DNA from: Aminipila butyrica
Lineage (GTDB): Bacteria > Bacillota > Clostridia > Peptostreptococcales > Anaerovoracaceae
Length of the DNA stretch: 64,000 nt
Assembly (NCBI RefSeq): GCF_010669305.1
Contig: NZ_CP048649.1
Location: forward strand, 2,232,001-2,296,000
Direction of reading: 5' to 3'
Part shown: piece by piece, positions 1 through 7,903 of the stretch
Numbering within the stretch: position 1 is the stretch's first letter
How the letters are laid out: the number at the start of each line of letters is the position of its first letter
Program-made: the position numbers and the translations under genes
The notes under the pieces: generated by a model
Seen by the model: only the letters and a program-made list of their open reading frames with translations
Told to the model about the DNA's origin: nothing
Databases searched by the model: none

Positions 1-1353
1 AGGCGGATAAGCTAAGGTATTATTCAGAGAAGCTGGTTTTTTCAGCACCCCTTTCTCATGAGAAAACGTATGGAAACTCTGCTGCCCATGGTAACTGCCC
101 ATGCCCGACCGGCCTACTCCGCCGAAGGGCAGCCAGTGATTTGCCAGATGCAGAATTGTATCATTGATGCAAGCCCCGCCAGAGGAAAGCTCCTTAATCA
201 CTTTCTTTTCGACCTTCTTCCTTCTGGTGAACAGATACAAAGCCAGGGGCTTCGGTCGCTGCTGAATGCGGCTTATCGCTCCCTCCAGTTCTCCATACGC
301 AATAACCGGCAGCACCGGTCCAAAGATCTCCTCCTCCATAACAGGATGGTCCCAGCCTGCCAGACGCAGGATGGTGGGCTCAATATACAACGTTTGCGGA
401 TTGCTGCCGCCTCCAAAAAACAGAGAATCTTTCTCCAATGCAATTAGCTTGGAAATACGCTGAAACTGTCGTCGGTCAATGATACGGCCGTAGTCCCGGC
501 TTTTTTCTACATTCTTACCATAATATTTCCGCACTGCTTTTTTCATCTGTTCCAGCAGCTTTTCTTCTACGGACTGGTGAACCAGCACGTAATCCGGTGC
601 CACACAGGTCTGTCCGGCATTAAGCAGCTTTCCCCAGACAATCCGCCGGGCCGCCGCCTTTAAATTAGCCGATTCATCTACGATAACAGGACTCTTGCCT
701 CCCAGCTCCAAGGTCACCGGCACTAGATTTTCCGCAGCTGCCTGAAGCACCTTCCGTCCTACGGATTCACTGCCTGTAAAGAAGATATAGTCGAAGGCAC
801 TGTGAACCAGTGCGTCCCCTGTTTCCGGTCCCCCTTCCAGGCAAGTCACGTAGTCTGTCTCAAAAGTATCTTCTATCATTTGCCGGAGAGCGGCAGCCGT
901 GTGGGCTGCCAATTCCGACGTCTTGAGCACGGCAGTATTGCCAGCTGCTATGGCGCCAATTAAGGGCTCCAGCAACAGCTGAACTGGATAGTTATAAGCA
1001 CCTAAAATCAACACCGTGCCGTAAGGCTCCCGGACAGCATAGCTTCTGGCTGGCATCAAGAATAGGGGCGTCTGCTTTCGTTGAGGCCTGTCCCACTTTT
1101 TTAAATGGTTGATTGCATTTGACAAACTGGCATAGAGAAAGCCCACTTCAGTCATGTAGCTTTCGCTGCTGTGTTTGCCCAAATCATTCTTTAAGGCCTC
1201 ACAAAGAGCCTCCTCATGCTTTTTTAATCCTTGTTTCAAGGCTTTCAGTTGCCGCAATCGGAAATCTACAGCTCTAGTTGCCTTCGTATCAAAATACCGG
1301 CGGTGACGGCTTAAAAGCCCCTTCACATCCGTTCTCGTCCATTCCCTCTCCAT
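1..1353 (-). CDS. Aldehyde dehydrogenase family protein (3' end outside window)
   Basis: NAD(P)-dependent aldehyde oxidation or acyl reduction is expected from the family. Reading from the ATG at 1353 stays open for 451 codons to the window edge, so the C-terminus is missing. The nucleophile motif NAGQTCVAPDYVL puts the catalytic cysteine at residue 250, and the LELGGKSP motif gives the general-base glutamate at 216. The short length and lack of an N-terminal extension resemble the class 3 (fatty/aromatic aldehyde) group. It is the last gene of the operon, 9 bp after the MurE-like stop. The physiological substrate cannot be read from the sequence, and its link to the cell-wall-like neighbours is unexplained. 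Confidence 0.93.
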   Translation of the reverse strand, partial: MEREWTRTDVKGLLSRHRRYFDTKATRAVDFRLRQLKALKQGLKKHEEALCEALKNDLGKHSSESYMTEVGFLYASLSNAINHLKKWDRPQRKQTPLFLMPARSYAVREPYGTVLILGAYNYPVQLLLEPLIGAIAAGNTAVLKTSELAAHTAAALRQMIEDTFETDYVTCLEGGPETGDALVHSAFDYIFFTGSESVGRKVLQAAAENLVPVTLELGGKSPVIVDESANLKAAARRIVWGKLLNAGQTCVAPDYVLVHQSVEEKLLEQMKKAVRKYYGKNVEKSRDYGRIIDRRQFQRISKLIALEKDSLFFGGGSNPQTLYIEPTILRLAGWDHPVMEEEIFGPVLPVIAYGELEGAISRIQQRPKPLALYLFTRRKKVEKKVIKELSSGGACINDTILHLANHWLPFGGVGRSGMGSYHGQQSFHTFSHEKGVLKKPASLNNTLAYPP

Positions 1354-1362
1354 GCGCCTGTC

Positions 1363-2880
1363 CTACCTGTCTCTTAAAAATTCCTGAACATACTCTACGT
1401 CCGAAGGGGTATCGATATAGCTGGTCCCCCGCTTCTGCCGGGTCTCCCGGCCTTTTCCTGTCACCAAGACCACCGTATCCCGGTCTGCCCCAGCGATGGC
1501 CTGCCGGATAGCTTCCTTGCGGTCAGGAATGATGGCGCACTTACAATGATGTTCTTCCACGTGCTTGGCAATTTCCTGGCAGATTGTCATCAAAGGTTCT
1601 TCCCCCGCATCCTCTTCAGTGATAAAGACCTGATCGGAATAGCGCCCTGCGATATCCCCCAGTTCCCGTCTTCTGGCCAGAGCCTTTTTCCCCGGGCAGC
1701 CAAATACAATCGTAATCTTCTTATCAGGGAATTCTTTCTTCATCGAAGCAAACAGCGATTCAAAACTCATCTTGTTGTGGGCGTAATCTACAATCACATA
1801 TAAATCCTTGTTCAGGTTGGTGTATACCTCCATTCGTCCGCTAACTTGGGCTTTTTTCAGTCCTGCCCGTATATTTTTCAGCGGAATGTTCAGTGCATAG
1901 CAGATAGAAATAGCTGCCAGCGCGTTGGAAACATTAAAAATCCCCGGCATGCTCAACTTGAAAGCTTCGTCAAAGCTGTCGGATCGCACCTGAAAGGATA
2001 TACTATTTCCACTGGTAGAAATATTGTACCCATAAATATCGGCTTTTTCATCCAGACCGAAGGTTAAGACGCGTTTGCAGGACTGAGCTGCCACAAGCAC
2101 TCGCTCTACATGATCACTATCCAGATTTATACAGGCGGTGTCGCACTGACTAAAAAGTTTCAATTTAGACTGGAAATAATCTTCAAAATCGGTGTGCTCA
2201 ATGTCACTGATGTGGTCCTCTCCAATGTTGAGGAAACACCCCACCGTATACTGAATTCCTAAAGTCCGATGATATTTCAAAGCCTGACTGGATACCTCCA
2301 TGGATAAATATTCGATACCAGAGTTCACTGCGTGGGCAAAGTGCCGATGCAAATCCAACGTTTCCGGCGTGGTTAGATGAGACTCCTCGCTGAGAACTCC
2401 GTCATAATTGTCGATGCCAGAGAGTACGGCGCTCTTAGGTTTTTTCATGTCTTTCAAATAATCGTCTAAAATAGAACGCATGAAATAGGTGGTAGTGGAC
2501 TTGCCTTTCGTTCCTGTAATGCCGACCAAATTCAGCTTTTTCCACACCTGCCCATAGTACAAATCAGACAGATACGCCAGCGCTTTTCGCATGTCGCTCA
2601 CTAAGATATAAGGGATATTCGTCTCTTCTTCCCCCAAATCGTATTTCTCTTGGCTGATATAGGCAAATGCTCCCTCTTGAAGAGCACTTTTCAAGTATTC
2701 CACCTTAAAATGAGCTCCCTTGCAGATGAATAAAGTTCCGTATTTTACATCTGTGGAATTGTAAGATAAATGCTTAACCACTCCCTCCAGCTGCTGTTCT
2801 CCTGCGTTGGTCTGCACCAGCAGATCGTGCTCTTTTAGCAAGTCCACGTATGTTTTTAAAGTCCATATGGTATCGGCCAT
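1363..2880 (-). CDS. MurE-type Mur ligase, atypical specificity loop
   Basis: ATP-dependent amide ligase of the Mur family, which in peptidoglycan synthesis adds the third residue to UDP-MurNAc-L-Ala-D-Glu. It has 505 residues, the usual MurE length. The ATP-binding P-loop GITGTKGKST lies at residues 120-129, followed by the central-domain motif MEVSSQALKYHR and the C-terminal VDYAHN and GCPGKKALARRRELG blocks. Meso-diaminopimelate enzymes carry DNPR at the specificity loop; here the position reads ITEEDAGEEP, with no arginine. A different acceptor amino acid is therefore likely. The gene sits between a racemase-like and an aldehyde dehydrogenase gene, suggesting a specialised paralog rather than the housekeeping copy. 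Confidence 0.85.
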   Translation of the reverse strand: MADTIWTLKTYVDLLKEHDLLVQTNAGEQQLEGVVKHLSYNSTDVKYGTLFICKGAHFKVEYLKSALQEGAFAYISQEKYDLGEEETNIPYILVSDMRKALAYLSDLYYGQVWKKLNLVGITGTKGKSTTTYFMRSILDDYLKDMKKPKSAVLSGIDNYDGVLSEESHLTTPETLDLHRHFAHAVNSGIEYLSMEVSSQALKYHRTLGIQYTVGCFLNIGEDHISDIEHTDFEDYFQSKLKLFSQCDTACINLDSDHVERVLVAAQSCKRVLTFGLDEKADIYGYNISTSGNSISFQVRSDSFDEAFKLSMPGIFNVSNALAAISICYALNIPLKNIRAGLKKAQVSGRMEVYTNLNKDLYVIVDYAHNKMSFESLFASMKKEFPDKKITIVFGCPGKKALARRRELGDIAGRYSDQVFITEEDAGEEPLMTICQEIAKHVEEHHCKCAIIPDRKEAIRQAIAGADRDTVVLVTGKGRETRQKRGTSYIDTPSDVEYVQEFLRDR

Positions 2881-2905
2881 ATTCCATCCTCCGTTTTCCC
2901 GGTTT

Positions 2906-3622
2906 TCATTCCTTCAATGTCTTTTCGCACAGGACGATGGCTCGGTCTGCCAACACATCCATCGCGTCTATATAAAAGTCCGAAAGACCGTACATCTCTT
3001 TAAAGCAAGAAAGTTCTGCGGAGGCTAGCAACACACATTTGCAGCCTTCCTCTTTCATCTCTCTTTCCACTTTTTCAAATTCTTTCTTATTTATAGGTGC
3101 TCCGCCCTTAATACCCTTGTAGATTATGTTCATGATACGCTCTTGATTTTCTGCTGAAGGTTCCAGGACTTTTATATCTAGAGCTTTGCACTCCTCTTGG
3201 TACAACTTAGTTGCCAAAGTGCCGTCTGCCGCTAGAATCCCCATCTTAAAGTTGCTGCCATGTCGGCAATACACCGAGAGAGCCGCCTCTTTAATCATGT
3301 GGATGATAGGAATCTTCAGATGTTTTTGCAGCCTGTCCACCAACAGATGGCAGCTGTTGCTGGGGATAGCGATGTAATCCGCACCGCCCACCTCCAAGAA
3401 TTTGGCATCATGAAGCAACTTGTGATATAGGTCTTCTAAATCACCGCTTTTGATGGCGGCGGTTCGGTCTGGCATACTGACGTGATTTAAAACAATCATA
3501 TTCAGATGATCTTGGTCCTGGCTAGCCGCCGTCTTTTCAATAATTTTTTTGTAGAAATGCTGGGTCGCCAAAGGCCCCATTCCGCCCATAACACCCAAGA
3601 CTTTTTGTCCTTTTTCTCTCAT
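2906..3622 (-). CDS. Asp/Glu racemase-fold protein lacking both catalytic Cys
   Basis: Member of the aspartate/glutamate racemase superfamily, shown by the N-terminal LGVMGGMGPLAT motif and overall length of 238 residues. The start at 3622 is preferred because GGGAGAAAGGA precedes it; the longer ORF start at 3661 has no such site. The family normally uses two cysteines, in PCNTAH-like and GCTE-like motifs. Here the corresponding segments read IPSNSCHLL (Ser88) and LLASAELS (Ser201), so both nucleophiles appear to be serine. It may be inactive, use another mechanism, or be a related lyase. Its neighbour is a D-aspartate-ligase-like ATP-grasp gene, which would fit a D-amino-acid pathway if activity is kept. 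Confidence 0.8.
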   Translation of the reverse strand: MREKGQKVLGVMGGMGPLATQHFYKKIIEKTAASQDQDHLNMIVLNHVSMPDRTAAIKSGDLEDLYHKLLHDAKFLEVGGADYIAIPSNSCHLLVDRLQKHLKIPIIHMIKEAALSVYCRHGSNFKMGILAADGTLATKLYQEECKALDIKVLEPSAENQERIMNIIYKGIKGGAPINKKEFEKVEREMKEEGCKCVLLASAELSCFKEMYGLSDFYIDAMDVLADRAIVLCEKTLKE

Positions 3623-3709
3623 GTATCCTTTCTCCCGAGACGTTTTCCCTTTTATACACACCGGCTGTTAAAAAGCTGGTTTTCAGCAGATTTTAAAGAA
3701 ATAGCACCA

Positions 3710-4915
3710 TTATTTTCCCAGATATTTTTTAAACTTCACGTAATGTCCCAGCTGAGATTTCAGCAGCTTCAGCCGACGAATCAACCCGCTATCTTCTTTA
3801 TAAAACAGTGGATTCACCCATTTACCAGCTGCAAAAAGTTCCCGCATCTCCTGCTTATAAACTTCCGGCTTAATGTATGTGAAGGCCACGCCTTTAGGCA
3901 CTACCAGCCATAGGTGGCGGTTGCGCACAAAATGTTCTGTCAACGGCTTGTCTTCCACATAGTCTTCTACCAGACACCTGGCCACATTAGCGCCCGCTCC
4001 TGTCACATAGAAATTGCTCCGGCCCTGTCGGGTGTTAATTTCAAAGACCTTGTACTTGCCGTCTCTGGTATCGTACTTAATGTCAAAATTGGAAAAGCCA
4101 ATATAGCCCATGCTCTCTAACAGCTGTTTAAATTGAGCTTCTACCTGCTCGTTGTGCTCTGTTATGATGACCGCATGATTGCCGATGCCGTGAGGCGTAT
4201 GTTCCTCCAAGAGCACATGACCCAGACACATCATCTTCACCTGTCCCTGCTTGTCCGAATAATTAGTCAGAACCCGCATGAACGTATCATCTCCCGGAAT
4301 GAAATCCTGAATAATAATGGAGTCTTCATAACCTGCCCCGTAAATATCCGACAAGATGCTCTCCAGCTCTTCTCTGGAATCCGCCTTGTACACCTTTTTC
4401 TGGGTAGCAAAAGGATGACGCCAATATTCAATGCCGTTGGCAGGCTTGACGATAAAAGGACCTTCAAAAGGCATCTCAAAGTCGGCTCCCATATCCTTTT
4501 TATGCACAAAGGTAGCAGGATAATCCACCCCCGCCTTCTCACACATAGCATAAAACTTTTCCTTGTGAATTAAATCGTCCATCATCTGGATAGGAATATA
4601 GGGGGCAATGACATTGGCTGGCAGCTTGTCCTTGTTGGCACTAATCAGCTGTACGTAACTATCCCCGCAGCCGATTAGAAGGATTTTCTCCTGAGCGTGA
4701 CGTTGGGCAAAGTCCAACACTAAGGACAGGAAGGTATCCTGCTGATCAGCTTTAGGTTCTGGATGATAATTCATGATCTTACTCTTGTAGCAGGGCCCTG
4801 TAGGATATTTCCCATACACAAAGGGTTTAACTCCGTAGGCCTCGTGAAAGGCCCTGGCTACACTGTATACATTAATATCCCCTGCAAAAAGCAACGGAAT
4901 AAAGTTCTTTTTCAT
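3710..4915 (-). CDS. ATP-grasp ligase resembling D-aspartate ligase
   Basis: ATP-grasp carboxylate-amine ligase of 401 residues. It follows the layout of the enterococcal D-aspartate ligase that attaches D-Asp to peptidoglycan precursors: a FAGDINVYSVARAFHEAYG start, then ILLIGCGDSYVQLI, a central PFIVKPANGIEYWRHPF, IIQDFIPGDDTFMRVL and the Mg-binding EINTRQGRSNFYV. It is the promoter-proximal gene of the minus-strand operon with the racemase-like, MurE-like and dehydrogenase genes, and a terminator separates it from the gene upstream. The inferred role is adding a D-amino acid or related amino acid to a wall precursor; the exact substrate is not visible. Confidence 0.82.
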   Translation of the reverse strand: MKKNFIPLLFAGDINVYSVARAFHEAYGVKPFVYGKYPTGPCYKSKIMNYHPEPKADQQDTFLSLVLDFAQRHAQEKILLIGCGDSYVQLISANKDKLPANVIAPYIPIQMMDDLIHKEKFYAMCEKAGVDYPATFVHKKDMGADFEMPFEGPFIVKPANGIEYWRHPFATQKKVYKADSREELESILSDIYGAGYEDSIIIQDFIPGDDTFMRVLTNYSDKQGQVKMMCLGHVLLEEHTPHGIGNHAVIITEHNEQVEAQFKQLLESMGYIGFSNFDIKYDTRDGKYKVFEINTRQGRSNFYVTGAGANVARCLVEDYVEDKPLTEHFVRNRHLWLVVPKGVAFTYIKPEVYKQEMRELFAAGKWVNPLFYKEDSGLIRRLKLLKSQLGHYVKFKKYLGK

Positions 4916-4947
4916 CTTCTGTTCTCCTCGGCAGTTTTCGTTTATAT

Positions 4948-4968
4948 AAAAAAGCTTCTGCGAAGCGC
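4948..4968 (-). terminator. Intrinsic terminator of the interrupted ATPase gene
   Basis: On the minus strand GCTTC-GCA-GAAGC is followed directly by TTTTTT. It lies between the stop of the PRK06851-like remnant (5074) and the ATP-grasp start (4915), so the wall-related operon probably has its own promoter in the interval 4920-4945 or just upstream. Confidence 0.55.
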
Positions 4969-5073
4969 TTTCAGCTCGCCTGCGCTCGCATTTAAGATTG
5001 TAGCTTTTTATGAAACTCCGTCAATATCCTACACGATATTTCCTACGTCATAAAAAAAGCTTCTTACTTTTAA

Positions 5074-5926
5074 TTATACCTCTGGCTCGCTAATTTTAGC
5101 AATAATTTCATGGCGTAATTCATCTATTTTTTTGAAATCCATGTTTGGTATATAAAAGCTCTCTAAATAATCATGTTCCTGTTTCGCCAGTTTTAAACAG
5201 CCGATACCATCCTCAAGCAGCTTATCCATACTGTTACTGCTGCGCTGAATAAGTGATTCCAGCTTTTCCAGTTTCCGCCGATCCAGCATATCATTCATAT
5301 CAATATGAACAATCTCCGGATTATTCTTTTCCTCTTCATCCGTGGCAATTTCCCATGGTTCCAAATCATGATACTTGTTTACGCTGATAAAGGCCGTTCC
5401 AATCTCTGGCACCAGTAGATGCTCAATTTTACTGCCCGGCTTCATTGGACAGTAATACAGCTCAACATCAAAGCCACGATAGACAGCACTTTCGGAAAAA
5501 ATGTTCAGCAGGCTGCCGGCACAGAGCCCCACTGGGCTGCTGATGATATATACTTTTTTATACCCCTGAATCAGGCTTTTTATGTAATTGGTCATGCCCA
5601 TGGGAGTAATCGCACTGGCAAAATATTTCTTTACGGTGCCAGGGTTCAAGCAAAGTTCTTTGTGAGCCAGCTCGTTCCCCACGATAGCTGCTGTCAGCTT
5701 GTAGATTTCAGCCTGTTCCACGGCCCCCGCATACATGGATGCCACGCTGTCGTAAAGCTTTCCCGCTGCCGCTAAATAGTTGTAGGCATATTGAAACAAG
5801 CTTTTAATCCGCTCGTTGGTCTCAATGACCGCCATCTTGTTTTCTCGTATGCCCCGCTCATTCCAGTAGTCTCCCAGATGCACAATCTGATCTACTGCTC
5901 CGGGATTAATTGGATCAACCACATGG
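5074..5926 (-). pseudogene. PRK06851-type P-loop ATPase gene, 5' end removed by ICE insertion
   Basis: The readable part runs from a TAHVVDPINPGAVDQI segment to the stop. It matches the middle and C-terminal part of the PRK06851 family, which carries a second P-loop-like site in its C-terminal half (here VYIISSPVGLCAGSLL). Full-length family members begin with an extra segment of roughly 80-90 residues holding the first P-loop; that part is absent. The open frame continues into the recombinase gene up to 6009 only by chance, as those residues (GRRVRKQESKK) belong to the opposite side of the junction. The exact boundary is inferred, near 5918-5950. The missing 5' piece should lie at the far end of the element, outside this window. 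Confidence 0.75.
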
Positions 5927-5950
5927 GCTGTGGTTTGTAAAGATAAAAGA
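5918..5950. other. Probable left attachment junction of the ICE
   Basis: The recombinase stop codon is at 5951-5953. Homology to the PRK06851-type family resumes within about 25-35 bp, at the codons for TAHVVDP. Family members usually read TAPHV at this point, so the junction probably lies in or next to the bases encoding the altered residue, near 5920-5930. Large serine recombinase genes commonly abut one attachment end. The core dinucleotide cannot be fixed without the other end or an empty site. Confidence 0.6.
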
Positions 5951-7513
5951 TTAATATCGCCACTTAATATTAATTTCTTGCTTTCCTGCTTTCTTACTCT
6001 TCTCCCCAACCGTTACAAAATCAATAAATTCATGGACAACGCTTGCACTCAGCACCTCTATGTCTTTATACTTTTTTATTTTTTCCAAGAGAAGCGTATC
6101 TTGATCTTGTTTGGAAGTGGATATACCTTTTTCACGGTCTAGCGCAATCTTTCTGTTATGTAGTGCCTCCAGTTGTCCGTCAAAACTTGATTTCATTTCC
6201 GACCATTGCTGGATGGTGATGTGGCCATTGACTCTATCCATATATAAAACTTCAATCGCTCGTTGTTTTTGAGCAATCTGCTGGCTAAGGTCGTACAACT
6301 GGCTATCCAGGCTTTTAATGGTTTTCTGTTCACCAGACATCCTCTGGCATTTTTCTCTTAGCAGCCCTTCATTCACATTTTTAAAGTAATCCTTAAGCCG
6401 GATTAATACAAGTTCCTCTAACTGATCTAGCCGTATATAATGTCCGGTACAAACTCCTGTCTTTTTATTTACCATACCACACTTTAAATACTTGTACCGT
6501 GAATTGCTTGGTGACAAGCGGATCATTGCACTATGGCAATCTGCACACTTGACTTTTCCCGCCAGTACATGGGGCTTTCCCAATCCATCTGAACGTCTTT
6601 TTTCTACTAACATTTTTTGTACCAGTTCAAAGGTTTCTTGATCAATAATTGCATCGTGGGTACCCTCCACCATAAACCAGTCCTCTTTTGGCATTGGAAC
6701 ACATTTTTTAGACTTGTAACTTACCTTTTTATGGACACCTTGTACCATAATTCCTAAATACATTTCATTCTTTAAGATTCTTCGTACTGTCACGGCATTC
6801 CACAGGCCAGCTTGAGCTGCCTGTGTGTCCTTTTTCCACTTAAACCCATGAAGAACTTTATACTTTGTCGGATTCGGTATGCCTTCATCATTAAAAAGCT
6901 TCGCAATCTTGTAGGTTCCATAACCGTCTAAATAAAGTTGGAATATGCGTTTTACGATAACGGCTGCCTCTGGATCAATAATCAGCTTTCCCTTCTGCTC
7001 CGGGTCCTTCATCAGCCCATATGGACCCAATCCGCCAATATAATGGCCATCCCGTCGTTTCTTGTCAAAGATAACCTTTATATTTTCGGATATATCTTCG
7101 CAATACCATTCATTTACAAGGCCGTTTATCTGCCTTGATTTTTTGTTTCCTTTATTTTCTGTGTCGGCATTATCAGCAAAGCCCACAAAACGTATTCCCC
7201 AGATAGGAAACAATGTATGTAGATACTTCTCCACCATCTCCATATCCCGTGTAAATCTGGCCTGACTCTTACACAATACAATGTTGAACTGTTTGTCTTG
7301 TGCATCAGCAATCATCGCATTCCACTCTGGTCGCTCGTTATCCAAGCCAGACCAGTCGTCGTCACTGTATAACTTATAAATCTCCCATCCGTGTTCTAAG
7401 GCATATTCCATAAGAAGATTTTTCTGATTCTGAATACTTTCTGAATCCTGATTATCCGTTGCCTTCATCCGGTCTTCATCTGACAGCCTACAATATATGG
7501 CCACTCTATTCAT
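5951..7513 (-). CDS. Large serine recombinase (ICE integrase/excisionase)
   Basis: Site-specific serine recombinase of 520 residues, expected to integrate and excise the element through a covalent serine-DNA intermediate. The N-terminal resolvase domain begins VAIYCRLS with the catalytic serine at residue 11. The recombinase domain holds GGLGPYGL and NDEGIPNPT segments; a zinc-ribbon (CADCHSAM...CGMVNKKTGVC) and a coiled-coil region follow. The ATG at 7513 is preferred over the TTG at 7519 because GGGAG sits six bases upstream. The gene ends against the disrupted chromosomal gene, typical for integrases of Tn4451/Tn5397-like elements. A small ORF precedes it at 7543-7695. Confidence 0.95.
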   Translation of the reverse strand: MNRVAIYCRLSDEDRMKATDNQDSESIQNQKNLLMEYALEHGWEIYKLYSDDDWSGLDNERPEWNAMIADAQDKQFNIVLCKSQARFTRDMEMVEKYLHTLFPIWGIRFVGFADNADTENKGNKKSRQINGLVNEWYCEDISENIKVIFDKKRRDGHYIGGLGPYGLMKDPEQKGKLIIDPEAAVIVKRIFQLYLDGYGTYKIAKLFNDEGIPNPTKYKVLHGFKWKKDTQAAQAGLWNAVTVRRILKNEMYLGIMVQGVHKKVSYKSKKCVPMPKEDWFMVEGTHDAIIDQETFELVQKMLVEKRRSDGLGKPHVLAGKVKCADCHSAMIRLSPSNSRYKYLKCGMVNKKTGVCTGHYIRLDQLEELVLIRLKDYFKNVNEGLLREKCQRMSGEQKTIKSLDSQLYDLSQQIAQKQRAIEVLYMDRVNGHITIQQWSEMKSSFDGQLEALHNRKIALDREKGISTSKQDQDTLLLEKIKKYKDIEVLSASVVHEFIDFVTVGEKSKKAGKQEINIKWRY

Positions 7514-7542
7514 GTGCAACTCCCTGCTGATATTCTTTTTTT

Positions 7543-7695
7543 CTATGCAGTTTTAATTTCAGGGCCGCTTTCCAGCTCATCTCGTATGATGATTCCTGCC
7601 AATTTCTCAGCAATTACTTTGTCCCTATCATCTTGGTTGGACAACCCATATGTCTCATTGATAACAAACGTCATCCCGCTAATATTAATTTCCAT
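7543..7695 (-). CDS. Small 50-residue hypothetical protein upstream of the recombinase
   Basis: Short ORF starting MEINISGMTFVINETYGL and ending ESGPEIKTA. It has a near-perfect ribosome binding site (AAGGAGG, eight bases before ATG), so it is probably translated. It lies 29 bp upstream of the recombinase start and is likely co-transcribed with it. The position fits a recombination directionality or accessory factor, but no recognisable fold supports that, and the product is too acidic and small for an obvious DNA-binding motif. Function unknown. Confidence 0.65.
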   Translation of the reverse strand: MEINISGMTFVINETYGLSNQDDRDKVIAEKLAGIIIRDELESGPEIKTA

Positions 7696-7760
7696 ATCTC
7701 ATACCTCCTTCATTTAGATATATTCAATATTTTATCGATTATGTTTGTGTCTTTTAATTA

Positions 7761-7808
7761 AACAGCACACTGGTATCGGCAGACCCGCTGCCGACACGAT
7801 CTACTGTT
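7761..7808 (-). repeat. Hairpin-forming 48-bp repeat, copy 1
   Basis: This segment and 11251-11298 match at 40 of 48 positions by my count. The core forms a hairpin: TCGGCAG (7776-7782) pairs with CTGCCGA (7788-7794), and flanking AACAG/CTGTT arms can also pair. One arm change in the second copy is compensatory and another would be a G-U pair only in a minus-strand transcript. It lies 66 bp upstream of the 50-residue ORF start, as a 5' leader would. Confidence 0.6.
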
Positions 7809-7831
7809 TTACTAAACTTTCTGTGTCTATC

Positions 7832-7859
7832 TAAAACTTCTGCTGATTTCAGCAGAAGT
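7832..7859 (-). terminator. Terminator of the secreted Cys-rich protein gene
   Basis: A perfect inverted repeat, ACTTCTGCTG (7836-7845) and CAGCAGAAGT (7850-7859), is followed on the minus strand by a short T-run (TTTTAG). It lies about 45 bp after the stop at 7904. Confidence 0.6.
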
Positions 7860-7903
7860 GTCATAAGCTTTGAAATTATAAGGGTTATAAGCCTTTTCGA
7901 TAC

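Noticed and set aside
5951..6009. Apparent N-terminal extension of the PRK06851-like protein (start at 6009)
   Set aside because: These codons are antiparallel in origin to the family's normal N-terminus and lie inside the recombinase coding end; the frame is open only by chance across the junction.
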